60,176 nucleotides of DNA. Origin: a virus. Where the stretch lies: positions 1 to 60,176 of IMG/VR virus record IMGVR_UViG_3300030451_001785. One strand, written 5' to 3'. The notes under the pieces are model-generated. The model saw only the letters and a program-made list of their open reading frames with translations, had not been told where the DNA came from and ran no database searches. Both the position numbers and the translations under genes were made by a program. Shown here piece by piece: positions 1 through 8,600 of this stretch (position 1 is its first letter; each line of letters begins with the position of its first letter).

Positions 1-141
1 TACATCTATGATAATTTTTGTACACAAAAAATTGGAATCTTTTATAAGTTCAAAGAAGAACTCAAAGCACTCAAAGAAATATATGGAGACCAATTATGTA
101 CAGACCTTAGTGTCTTTGAAGACACTGATAAAAGTATAGCA
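1..141. repeat. Left copy of terminal redundancy
   Basis: This segment repeats at 60036-60176. The two copies differ at two positions only (9 T versus C, and 72 C versus T); both are silent third-codon positions in the helicase gene that crosses the junction. The overlap shows that the molecule is circular or circularly permuted, about 60,035 bp long. The silent differences suggest reads from co-existing variants rather than a true duplicated end. Confidence 0.93.
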
Positions 142-390
142 CTACAAATTGTTAGTGGTCGAGAAGGTATATCATTGAGACAAGCATCTGCTTTAGTATA
201 CTACAACATAGACTTTTCTGCAACTTCTTATTGGCAAAGCAGAGACAGGATGACAACTAAAGATAGACTTGAATCAGATGTTTATTGGATATTTGCTAGA
301 GGGGGTATAGAAAAAGATATATACAAAGCCGTAACAAAGAAGAAAGATTACACCGTAAATCACTTCAAAAAGGATTTGTTATCTTTGTGA
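1..390 (+). CDS. DEAH-box SF2 helicase, C-terminal part (continues from 58938)
   Basis: This is the 3' part of the helicase that begins at 58938. Frame 1 is open from base 1 to the TGA at 388-390. Joined across the circular junction the protein is about 495 aa. This part carries the second RecA-like lobe: a motif V-like stretch (GREGISLRQA) and a motif VI-like stretch (YWQSRDRM) with its arginine finger, followed by a Lys-rich tail. The family (SNF2/UvsW-like SF2 ATPases) remodels DNA or branched replication intermediates. The stop codon lies directly before the start of the small membrane protein at 392, so the two are probably co-transcribed. One palindrome copy lies inside this gene and encodes VFEDT. 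Confidence 0.9.
   Translation, partial: YIYDNFCTQKIGIFYKFKEELKALKEIYGDQLCTDLSVFEDTDKSIALQIVSGREGISLRQASALVYYNIDFSATSYWQSRDRMTTKDRLESDVYWIFARGGIEKDIYKAVTKKKDYTVNHFKKDLLSL
110..125. repeat. Dispersed palindrome GTGTCTTTGAAGACAC, copy in helicase
   Basis: Two 7-bp arms flank a TG centre and the dyad extends to 18 bp with flanking A and T. It is read in frame as V-F-E-D-T inside the helicase. It is the only genic copy whose coding strand carries the TG rather than the CA centre. It is the same locus as 60145-60160. Confidence 0.95.
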
Positions 391-391
391 T

Positions 392-598
392 ATGAGGTTC
401 GTTAAGTTTTTACTTATATGGATTAGTCAAAACTTAGCGATACCGTTTTGGGTAGTAGGTCACATACACCTTTCAATACATAACTTTCACGACCTATATG
501 AATTGGGTTGTTCGATTGGTATGAATGTAGTTGTGGCGATAGGATTTTATTTAGATTACAAGAATGACCGAACAACAGATACAGGCAAAAAGAATTAA
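392..598 (+). CDS. Small membrane protein, unknown function
   Basis: A 68-aa protein with two likely membrane segments, roughly residues 5-24 (hydrophobic with several Trp and Ile) and 40-55 (GMNVVVAIGFYL), and a polar Lys/Asp-rich C-terminus. The start codon follows the helicase stop by one base, and the 3' end overlaps the next gene by 35 bp, typical of tight phage packing. No family is recognised. A role in early host-membrane interaction is conceivable from its position only. Confidence 0.6.
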   Translation: MRFVKFLLIWISQNLAIPFWVVGHIHLSIHNFHDLYELGCSIGMNVVVAIGFYLDYKNDRTTDTGKKN

Positions 599-803
599 GC
601 AATTAGAGTCTGAAGGTTATTATGTAATAAAGTTAGTGAAGACTAACAAGAATGGTATACCCGATTTACTTGCGATACCACCTGAAGCAAAAGTTATTTT
701 TAGTGAAGTTAAAACACCGAAAGGAAAAGTATCAAGACTACAAGAATTTAGATTAAAAGAACTAGAGAAATATGGATTTACAACTGAAGTTTTTAGAGGA
801 TAA
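564..803 (+). CDS. VRR-NUC domain nuclease
   Basis: A 79-aa protein spanning almost exactly one VRR-NUC domain, a PD-(D/E)XK fold found alone in phages and fused to FAN1 in eukaryotes. Visible motif elements in order are an N-terminal helix (EQQIQAKRIKQLESEGY), GIPD with the metal-binding Asp, SEVKTPKG with the ExK catalytic pair, and S-R-L-Q followed by a C-terminal helix. Stand-alone phage VRR-NUC proteins are thought to cut branched DNA such as Holliday junctions. The gene lies directly downstream of the helicase, which fits joint processing of replication or packaging intermediates. It overlaps both neighbours by about 32-35 bp. Confidence 0.85.
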   Translation: MTEQQIQAKRIKQLESEGYYVIKLVKTNKNGIPDLLAIPPEAKVIFSEVKTPKGKVSRLQEFRLKELEKYGFTTEVFRG

Positions 804-1209
804 TTTTCTATATGAAATAGATGATTGGTTCTTCTCACAACTAAGAAGGTTTAGTGTTAATGAAGCTACAGTTATTATTGGTCAAGTTCTTTCAATCATA
901 GATGAGTTACCGGACAGAGATGGTTGGTCTCAATCTGTTGCCGGAGTTATTAAAAAAAAGAATCCTACTTTTTTTGTCGTTGAATATTTGAAACAAAAGA
1001 ATGATATTCCTATCTTAGTTGATATAGAAGAAATTGAAGTAGATGAATACTTAGACTACATATTAGAAGCAAAATCAATCAAATCATATCTAAATGCAAA
1101 ATCAATTAAATCCATTACAGACATTATACTTGAGGGAGGAAGAGTTCTCCCACCTGAGACAGATAATAAGGACAGTCTTGGGAGTGGAGGTCAAGAAGAA
1201 CAGAAATAG
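772..1209 (+). CDS. Hypothetical protein, acidic
   Basis: A 145-aa protein with no recognised family. The first 100 residues look well ordered (an amphipathic FSVNEATVIIGQVL helix and an acidic IEEIEVDEYLDYI helix). The last 40 residues overlap the following gene in another frame by 116 bp and are low-complexity, so this tail is probably constrained by the downstream gene. The stretch coding for the AKSIKSYLNAKSIKS repeat contains the AAAATCAATCAAATC leader of the next gene. The start overlaps the VRR-NUC gene by 32 bp. Confidence 0.6.
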   Translation: MDLQLKFLEDNFLYEIDDWFFSQLRRFSVNEATVIIGQVLSIIDELPDRDGWSQSVAGVIKKKNPTFFVVEYLKQKNDIPILVDIEEIEVDEYLDYILEAKSIKSYLNAKSIKSITDIILEGGRVLPPETDNKDSLGSGGQEEQK

Positions 1210-1654
1210 AATGCAACATATCGTTGATGCCAAGATGATATTCGCTACCATCCTGCACGAAAAAGGTTATGGTTGTAGTGCAATAGCAAGGTATCTTGAA
1301 ATGAATCACGCAACAATTCTACATTATTTCAAAAGATTCCCTTGGTATATTAAAACAGACATTCCTCTTAAAAATAATTATGAAAGAGTCAAGTCTGAGT
1401 TCAATAAAGAATATGACCCTGTTTATTATTTGTCAGAAAATGAACTAAAAAAAGAAGTTTTTTCTTTGAGAATTAAAAATAAAGAACTATCTTCCGAACT
1501 TAATAGGGTAAAAAATGCTTTCAGTAAAATGAAAGACAGAGACTCTCGTTACCAAGACATCTATAAACTAATCGAAGAGAGAACGAGAGCCGGTACAGAA
1601 GAAGAAGTTTTACATAAACTAATCAGGTTTTACAATGGTCTATACGATTACTGA
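1094..1654 (+). CDS. DnaA C-terminal-like helix-turn-helix protein
   Basis: A 186-aa protein. Residues about 20-90 resemble DnaA domain IV: a basic NRNRMQHIVDAKMIFATIL helix, then GCSAIARYLEMNHATILHYFKRF, which matches the recognition-helix pattern ending in a DHSTVxH-like motif (here NHATILH). Residues about 110-150 form a coiled coil. The family pattern suggests binding of duplex DNA at an origin or promoter; there is no AAA+ ATPase domain. The ATG at 1094 is preceded by an A/TCAA-rich leader like those of the early genes. A second DnaA-C-like protein is encoded at 53651-53947. Confidence 0.65.
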   Translation: MQNQLNPLQTLYLREEEFSHLRQIIRTVLGVEVKKNRNRMQHIVDAKMIFATILHEKGYGCSAIARYLEMNHATILHYFKRFPWYIKTDIPLKNNYERVKSEFNKEYDPVYYLSENELKKEVFSLRIKNKELSSELNRVKNAFSKMKDRDSRYQDIYKLIEERTRAGTEEEVLHKLIRFYNGLYDY

Positions 1655-1889
1655 TATTGAAAAGATACTAGGTTACAAGACTTGGAAGTCTCAAAAAAAA
1701 ATTGATACTCTACTTCAAATGGATTGTAAAATGTACTGTCATCTTGGAATTGATTCTACAAAACAAGAGAAGGCAGATGTTAAGAAAGCATCTAGAAAAA
1801 TATACCAAGCAATAAAAACACTTAATACTAACCTTGGCAATCTATTTTTACAACAAATGGATTCCAATAAAACGAAAGAACCTTTGTAA
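1635..1889 (+). CDS. Hypothetical protein
   Basis: An 84-aa, lysine-rich, probably all-helical protein. It starts 20 bp before the end of the preceding HTH gene. Residues 1-20 (ITDIEKILGYKTWKSQKKID) could form a short helix-turn-helix, but no family is recognised. The next gene starts two bases after its stop, so the two are translationally coupled. Confidence 0.55.
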   Translation: MVYTITDIEKILGYKTWKSQKKIDTLLQMDCKMYCHLGIDSTKQEKADVKKASRKIYQAIKTLNTNLGNLFLQQMDSNKTKEPL

Positions 1890-1890
1890 G

Positions 1891-2085
1891 ATGACCGAAG
1901 AAACATCAGCGTATGATAGAGAGAGACTTACTCACATCAATTACCTGATGGATAATATTCACGACTCTACTACTCACATCTATGAATCCTTAGTAGATAG
2001 AGATTTCGACACCCTTCAAGAGCATATAAAAAATCTTCAGTTAATCCTCAAGGATATTTCAATTTCAGTAGAGGATGATATATGA
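1891..2085 (+). CDS. Small acidic hypothetical protein
   Basis: A 64-aa protein with the ATG chosen at 1891, just after the upstream stop. A longer reading from 1834 would overlap the upstream gene by 56 bp. The protein is strongly acidic and helical (HINYLMDNIHDSTTHIYESL, then LQEHIKNLQLILKDI), and suits a small coiled-coil or anti-host factor. No homology is recognised. It overlaps the next gene by 11 bp. Confidence 0.55.
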   Translation: MTEETSAYDRERLTHINYLMDNIHDSTTHIYESLVDRDFDTLQEHIKNLQLILKDISISVEDDI

Positions 2086-2512
2086 ATACAAGCAGTTTGC
2101 TAATGAGCAACAACTATATGATTTCATTCACGAATATTTTATAGTAGACCTAAAGCCTAGTGAAACATCTACCTCTAGGTATGATTGTTATTCTAAAAGA
2201 TATAAGCTTGACATAGAACTAAAGTGCAGACGAAAACATTACGATGAATTAATTATTGAACGTGGTAAGTATGATGCATTGATGCATCGTTGTCAAACTA
2301 ATGGAACTATCCCCGTCTATATAAACTCCACACCGAAAGGTGTTTGGGGTTTTTATTTAAAGAACTATGACTTAAAGTGGGAATACAGAGACCTACCTAA
2401 ACAAACAGATTTCTCACAACGGCAAACCATATCAAAAGAAATAAGCTACCTACCAATATCCGAAGGAGTAGACTTACTTCTTCTTCTTTCTTTTTCTTCT
2501 GCGACTTTTTGA
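2075..2512 (+). CDS. Hypothetical protein, possible PD-(D/E)XK fold
   Basis: A 145-aa protein. Residues about 40-70 contain KLDIELKCRRKHYDELIIERGKY in two parts, D-I-E-L-K being compatible with the D...ExK core of restriction-like nucleases, followed by a helix; later residues (GTIPVYINSTPKGVWGFYL) look like beta strands. The nuclease assignment is tentative. The last 39 bp overlap a small convergent minus-strand gene (2474-2626), and the Leu/Ser-rich C-terminus is the antisense of that gene's poly-Lys/Arg tail. It is the last gene of the rightward early transcript. Confidence 0.6.
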   Translation: MIYEYKQFANEQQLYDFIHEYFIVDLKPSETSTSRYDCYSKRYKLDIELKCRRKHYDELIIERGKYDALMHRCQTNGTIPVYINSTPKGVWGFYLKNYDLKWEYRDLPKQTDFSQRQTISKEISYLPISEGVDLLLLLSFSSATF

Positions 2513-2626
2513 TAGCTTAGATTTTTTAAATCCATCTGTAGCGTAGTATAGTTTTACTTGTGCATCAGTAAAGATTCTACCACTTGGACTTACGTTTTTA
2601 TTTTTTCCAACTTTCTTGAAAGGCAT
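2474..2626 (-). CDS. Small basic protein, end of late operon
   Basis: A 50-aa protein beginning MPFKKVGKNK and ending in a run of about 12 Arg/Lys residues. The middle (GRIFTDAQVKLYYATDGFKK) is well ordered. The 5' end lies 5 bp from the giant ejection-protein gene, on the same strand. It resembles the tiny basic proteins at 40.8-43.5 kb, so it may be a nucleic-acid-binding or virion-core protein. It overlaps the convergent gene at 2075-2512 by 39 bp. No family is assigned. Confidence 0.6.
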   Translation of the reverse strand: MPFKKVGKNKNVSPSGRIFTDAQVKLYYATDGFKKSKLSKSRRRKRKKKK

Positions 2627-2630
2627 AACT

Positions 2631-5600
2631 CTAAAATTCTAGTTCTTCTTTTATTTCTTTTCTCATCTCTCTCATTTCTTTCTTTGTTTCATAAGATGGA
2701 CTACCCGGACCATATAGTTCTTTATATAAATTAGGGTCAATCTTTTTCAAGTCAGACTTATTTGTCTTAGGTTTTTTGCTTTTAGACTTACTCTTTCTCT
2801 GACCATATCCCGGTCTGTATGATGGTGTAATACCTGTAAGGTCATAAATATTTTCCTCACTATCATCACCACCTAATAATTTAAACAGTGCTAATGGTGC
2901 ATCTAATTGCATACCTGCATATATTTCAAACAAAGGAACAAGGATTCTAGCTAGTTGTCCACTGTCCTCTACCTCTTTATATTCTCTCTCTATTTTTCTG
3001 AAGATAGCAGAGAATGGATTAACTCCTTCTGTTATAGGTCTTCTTACTCCTTCCATCTTTGCCAATGCTTGTTCTACTCCTGTACCTATAATAGGTATTG
3101 AGTACAATAGATTTAAACCAAATGCTGCATCTCTTAGTGCTCTTAGTGCTCTGTCTTTTTCATCATCCTTTCCGTGTAACAATGCAGGTGCGTAAGACAC
3201 GGCAGTAAAAGCTACGTTGGCTACTGAAAAGTTTAAAGCAAATTTTCTAAGGTCAGTTTTCTTTGGCATTTTACCATTTAAAATAGAAGTTGTTATTGCC
3301 TTTCCTGATTGTCCTACATTATTCATCATCAAGTAAAGTGAACTACCAAACATTGTAAAGAATCTATTGAATGCATTTGTGGATTGTTGAGCAGGTGACT
3401 TCTCAGTGCTTCTTCTTGTTTGCTGCGTAGCATTGTATTCATTAAACAATCTCAATGCTTCTGCTTTACTCATACCGTTTTTAATGGCTCTATTATATAA
3501 AGCTTTGTATCCTAATACACCAAGGATATCTCCTGCTACCGTGGTAAAACCTGCTACTTTTCTTGTTGTTCTAGCAGTTCTACCTAACCTATCTTGTCTT
3601 GCTCTTGTTGGTTTAAATGTTCTACTTCCTGATTCTAAACCAAATATATCTCCCTCTAATCCTTTTCTAATACGATTATCAAATGTGGCAGACACCTCTC
3701 TTGCTTCTCTAATTTGTTTTCGTAAAGTCATTAGAACTTCAGCATAATCTCTGACGAACATAAATAAATCCATACCCGGTATCTTACTACCTGAATCATA
3801 CTTTTCAAATGCTTGAACAAATGAAGAAGCTTGTTTTGGAATTTGAATAAGCTTTAATGCTAAAGCAAATCCTGTAAATCTAGTTTGTAATTTACTTACA
3901 AAGTCATTAGCTACCGTTGGTCCGGAGTCAGGATTGATGGCAAAGTTTAGGTTTTGTCTAAACAACAACCCTAACCCTGTTTCTTCTAAAAGAGTTACAA
4001 TAGATTTATCTTTTAGAACTTCATTCATTTCTTTTACACCAACTGCATAAGCCTTGTACTTCTCCATAGACTTAACGTGGTCTTCCATCACCTCACTGAA
4101 AGACAAACCAATTTCAATATCACCTGTTAGGTCAGTTCTTTCTTTTAATGCAGGTGAATACTCTGCAGTAAATATTTTATTAAACTGACCTTGACCAATC
4201 ATTTCACTTGTTATATCACCTTTAGATAAAGTTCTAGTAGGAAAATAATTTTCTACATACCCAAGGTTAACATCATTAACTTGTTGGTATACCTCATTGG
4301 TTTGTTCAAAGTATGTGTTACTTAAAAAGTCTACAACTTGGTCAACTAATTCAATATTTTCAGGACCTATAAAAGTTTTTATTGCTTCTATATCTATGTT
4401 TTGTTTCTCTAATTTTTTTCTTTGAACATCATTCTTACTCAAAGCATACAAACGCATAGCTTGGTCTACATTAAATGTCTCTGTATATGCTGCACCTGTT
4501 TCAGTGTTTTTTACACCCGGCATTTCCATAGTCTCTGTACCTAATGAATACTTCCACTTCTCCCAAGTTTTGTTGTGAGTAGATTCAGTCATACTATTCA
4601 TTACATTCTCTGTTCTTCTTACACCTTGTAAATTGTTTTCATCAAAATCATTTAACCTGTTGTAAAACATTTCAGTAAACATACCATCACTGTTTCTATC
4701 TAACTGTCTGGTAATTGTACCTAAGTGTGCAATGAAATCTCTAACATATCTTGAGATACCATCAGCCGTAAGCTTGTCTCCGTCTTTAAATTTTTGAAAG
4801 AATGTTTTTATTCCCTTCCAAATACCTGCATCAAAAGCTTTTCTTACTTCTTGTTTTTTATTTCTAAGTTGATTCCTGCTTAAAAGATTTCCATTCTCAT
4901 CAAATAGAACATTGAAATCTTTTTCTATTTGCTCGTTAAATTCTTTTTTAATCTGCTCAACCTTTGCTCTTCTAGCTTCCCTACGATTATTAAGGTTAGC
5001 AATAGACTCTGCTCTTGTAGTTTTTACATCAGTAAACAACTCTTCAACTTGTTCAAGTTCCATATTCATTACGTCTGCAAACGTATCAAGTGCGAGTTGT
5101 CTGTCAATTAATTTTTGTTGTAGTACAGTAATATCTTTTCCTTCTCTTAAAAGTTCTGCTGCAGCTTCATAAGCTTCAGGGTTTATTGATTGTTGTATAG
5201 CAACCAATGCATCTATATCATTATTCATTACTGCTTTCAATACTCCTTGTACTTCAGCAAAATAACTTTGACCTGCAGCATCTAAACCTGCAGACCTTCT
5301 TTTACCTGATGAGGTTTTTCTAGTCTTAGATTTTTTCTTAACTAAGTTTTCTATTTTCTTTATTACTTGGTTCTTCATTAACTGACGTTGCTTCTGAACT
5401 TCAGTAAGAACCTCACTCATTTTACCATCAAAGTTTTTTGGATTGGTTTCGTTGATGATTTTTATAAGCTTATTTATCTGTGTGTTTTTATAGTTTTTAG
5501 AGTTAGGTAATAATCTTCTAACTATCATACGCATTCTTCTTTGTGCTTCAGTAATATTATCTGCACCAATCTTTCTTTGCTTTAATTTATTTCTGATATC

Positions 5601-8600
5601 ACCAATCTCTCTTCTTACTTGTGCGTTACTTCTAATACCAAGTGCTCTATCAAATGCATTAAGTAATTCAAGTTGAGTAGTCTCAGGTTGAACTTTAAAT
5701 ATTGCATTCTCTTTCATAATATCTAAAGCCTTCTGTCTTATTTCTGCAAATGATTTTGTTCTTACCCCTTGTCTACCTCTACCTCCTCTAGGTCCTTCAA
5801 TAGCAAAAGCATTTACCTTATCTCTAACTTCATTAAATAATCTTTGTCCAACGATTGCTCCACCCTCTACATTTCCAAACTCTCTAGGCATAGGCTTTAA
5901 TAAATCTATGTTTACAATCATAGCATTATTAATATCCCTTGCTTTGAATCCTCTGTTTTTTAATACCACCTTGATTGATTCATCACTAAAGCCTTCTCTT
6001 CTTCCTTGTTCTATAATACTATCCATAGACAGTCCGGTACTGAAAGCAGCTTCAGGATTCTTCAACTGTTTCATTTGTTGGTCTGTCATCTTAATTTCTT
6101 TTCCTGCAAAAATATCTGCAAGAGCAGTACCTAAGAATTTATCAAGTGTCATATCCTGTATTTCCTCAGCAGTTAATTCAGTTGACATCTTAAATTGTTT
6201 CTTGATATAGTTCCACATACCAAGAAGCCACTCTTTGAATTTAGATTTCACAGATGCATTTGCTATGGTCTCACCTTTGTTTCCAATCAGTATAGCCATA
6301 GCTTCATTAGTTGCCTTGTCTACATCCCCATCAAATCTTTTTAGTTGTTCTTTAAATGTTTCTGTTTGTTGTACAAGTTCTGCTCCTTTAGCGTATACCT
6401 TTCTACCCTGTTCAGTAGTTTGTAAATAGTCTGTCCAAACGTGACCCATCTCGTGAATAGATGTGTTGAACAGTTGTGATTCAGAGTTATGTACTTCAGG
6501 ATTTAAATAAATATCTCCGTCTACAGTAACTCCATATACCACTTCATTACCTTTTAGATATACTCTTACATTGTCAGACTCTAATACATTATTAAATGTT
6601 TCTGTGTCTGCGTTTATGACTACACCCGGAAAGGCAATATTCATAAATGAGTTTAGTTTATCTACATTACTAGGACTTTCATTAACTATTACACCAACAT
6701 AATCAAACGATGGTATACCTATACCAACACCTGTTTGTTGTGCTCTAATAGTTTTTACTGAAGTAGGTTTACTTTCAGGTGTTGTAGTAGATTCTTTTTC
6801 TATAAGCTTTTCAAATACTTTTTGATACGCTTTTGGATATACTTTCTCCATTGGTTGTGGATTTTCAAGTATACCAATAGACCTACCTTTTACACCATAC
6901 TTATAATTAGGATGCGTAGTTTCTACTATACCCGGATTAAGAACATCAACTCCAACGATAGATACTACATTACCTATAGGAACATTTCTTAGTTGTGGGT
7001 CTGTCACAACGTCTGTAATTGAACCAATATTTATTTTAGATGTCTGACCTTCTACTCCTCTCATTAATACTTTAGGAACTGCCTTACTTCCTTTACCAAC
7101 TTTAGTTACTCTCTTTGAAGGTTGGTTAGGTGTATTAGCTTTACCTGTAGTTATAAGTCTCATTAGGTGACTTCTTACAGGTAGTGGTAATGTTTGAACA
7201 AACTCATCATTCAACACATCATCTAGAGTAGTAGGGTTTAATTTATTTACTGCATCAAGTAATTGCTCAAACTCACCAAGTTCTTTTGGTGGTCTAGCTT
7301 TTTTCTTGTAGAACTTTACTTTGTTTCTTATTTCTTTTTTAAGTACAGGAACTGCTGCCTTTCTATTTCTTTCAGGTAATGTTGTTACATTGTCTAGTAA
7401 TACTCTAAAGACTGCTTCATTTGAAATGATAGCATTCTCTCCCATCTTAACTATATTCATTGGAACAAGACCATTCATCTCAGGATTCTTTGCCCAATAC
7501 TCATCAAACAATTCTTTATTGTTTTGATAAACCTGCTCTGCTTTGAATATAATTCCTTGTGCTTCTTTCTCTGTTACATTTGCCCAAGCTGCATTTTGAT
7601 TTCCTGTTGTTCCATTAAAACCAATTGCTCCTTTTAGATTTTCAATTGTATTGTTTGTTTCAGGATTTGTTATGTTACCTGTAGTAAGTTGGTCAGTTAT
7701 ACTAAATATTGTAGGAACACCTTTAACAACCTCAAGCTTAGTAATCTTTAATGGGTTGTCTGTTCTTGTATTAAGTTCATTAACGTCTATCTTTTGAGAT
7801 TCTTCTTGAGTCTCTACCTGTACATCTACATTAGGTGATTCTATTTCATTAATCTCTGTGGTTATATCTACCTCATCAGGACCAACATTGTCAGAGTTGT
7901 TTTCATTAGTTGTTTCAATTTTGAAATCTACTTTTGGTTTTTGATTTAACTCTGTAGCCTTTAATGATTGTTCTAAATCTGTAACCTCTTGTGCTGCTGC
8001 ATCAGTATCAGCTACTGCTTCTTCAGTTTCGAGTGTCTTTGAAGACACTCCGTCTTCCTCTGTTTGTTGTTGTATTTGTCCAGGAGTTTCTACTGCAGGA
8101 GTTGTAGTCTCTGCTTCAGGAGTTACAGTCTCTGCTACAGGAGTTGTAGTTTCTGTTTCAGGAGTTGGAGTTGTAGTTGATGCCTCACCTTGGTCTACGA
8201 CTAAAGTTCCATCTTGACTGATATTTAATTTTTCTTGAATAGGTTTTACTCTAGATTCTGCTAACTTATTAGCAACCATCTGACTAACCTCTTCATCATT
8301 ATCTATAGATAAACTTACTCTGCTCATTTCTGCAGCACTAAGATTATTTACATATTTCAAGAACTCTTCTTTACTTACTTCTGTAAATCTTCCAAGTGCA
8401 CCTTGTATTCCTTTTCTAATTCTATATCTCTGTCTACCTTCTCTTACATCAGTACCTGAAGCTTGTTCTTGTACGCTAAGTACACCTGTACCTGCTAACA
8501 AGGTTTGTTGTTCAGGACTTCTTAATTGTTTAGTAGTTAAAATTTCTGATAGTTCTGCGTTGATTTCTTTTATTTTAGGACCAAATACTTCTTTTCTATT

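Noticed and set aside
2075-2512. Restriction endonuclease of a restriction-modification system
   Set aside because: Only a D-x-E-L-K segment is visible and there is no methyltransferase nearby; kept as a tentative nuclease fold.
3406-3747. Plus-strand open frames inside the giant ejection gene (also near 4912, 5908, 8794, 9625 and 10564)
   Set aside because: They lie fully antisense to a clearly coding frame and have Leu/Ser/Ile-rich composition typical of the reverse of AT-rich genes; no A/TCAA leader precedes them.
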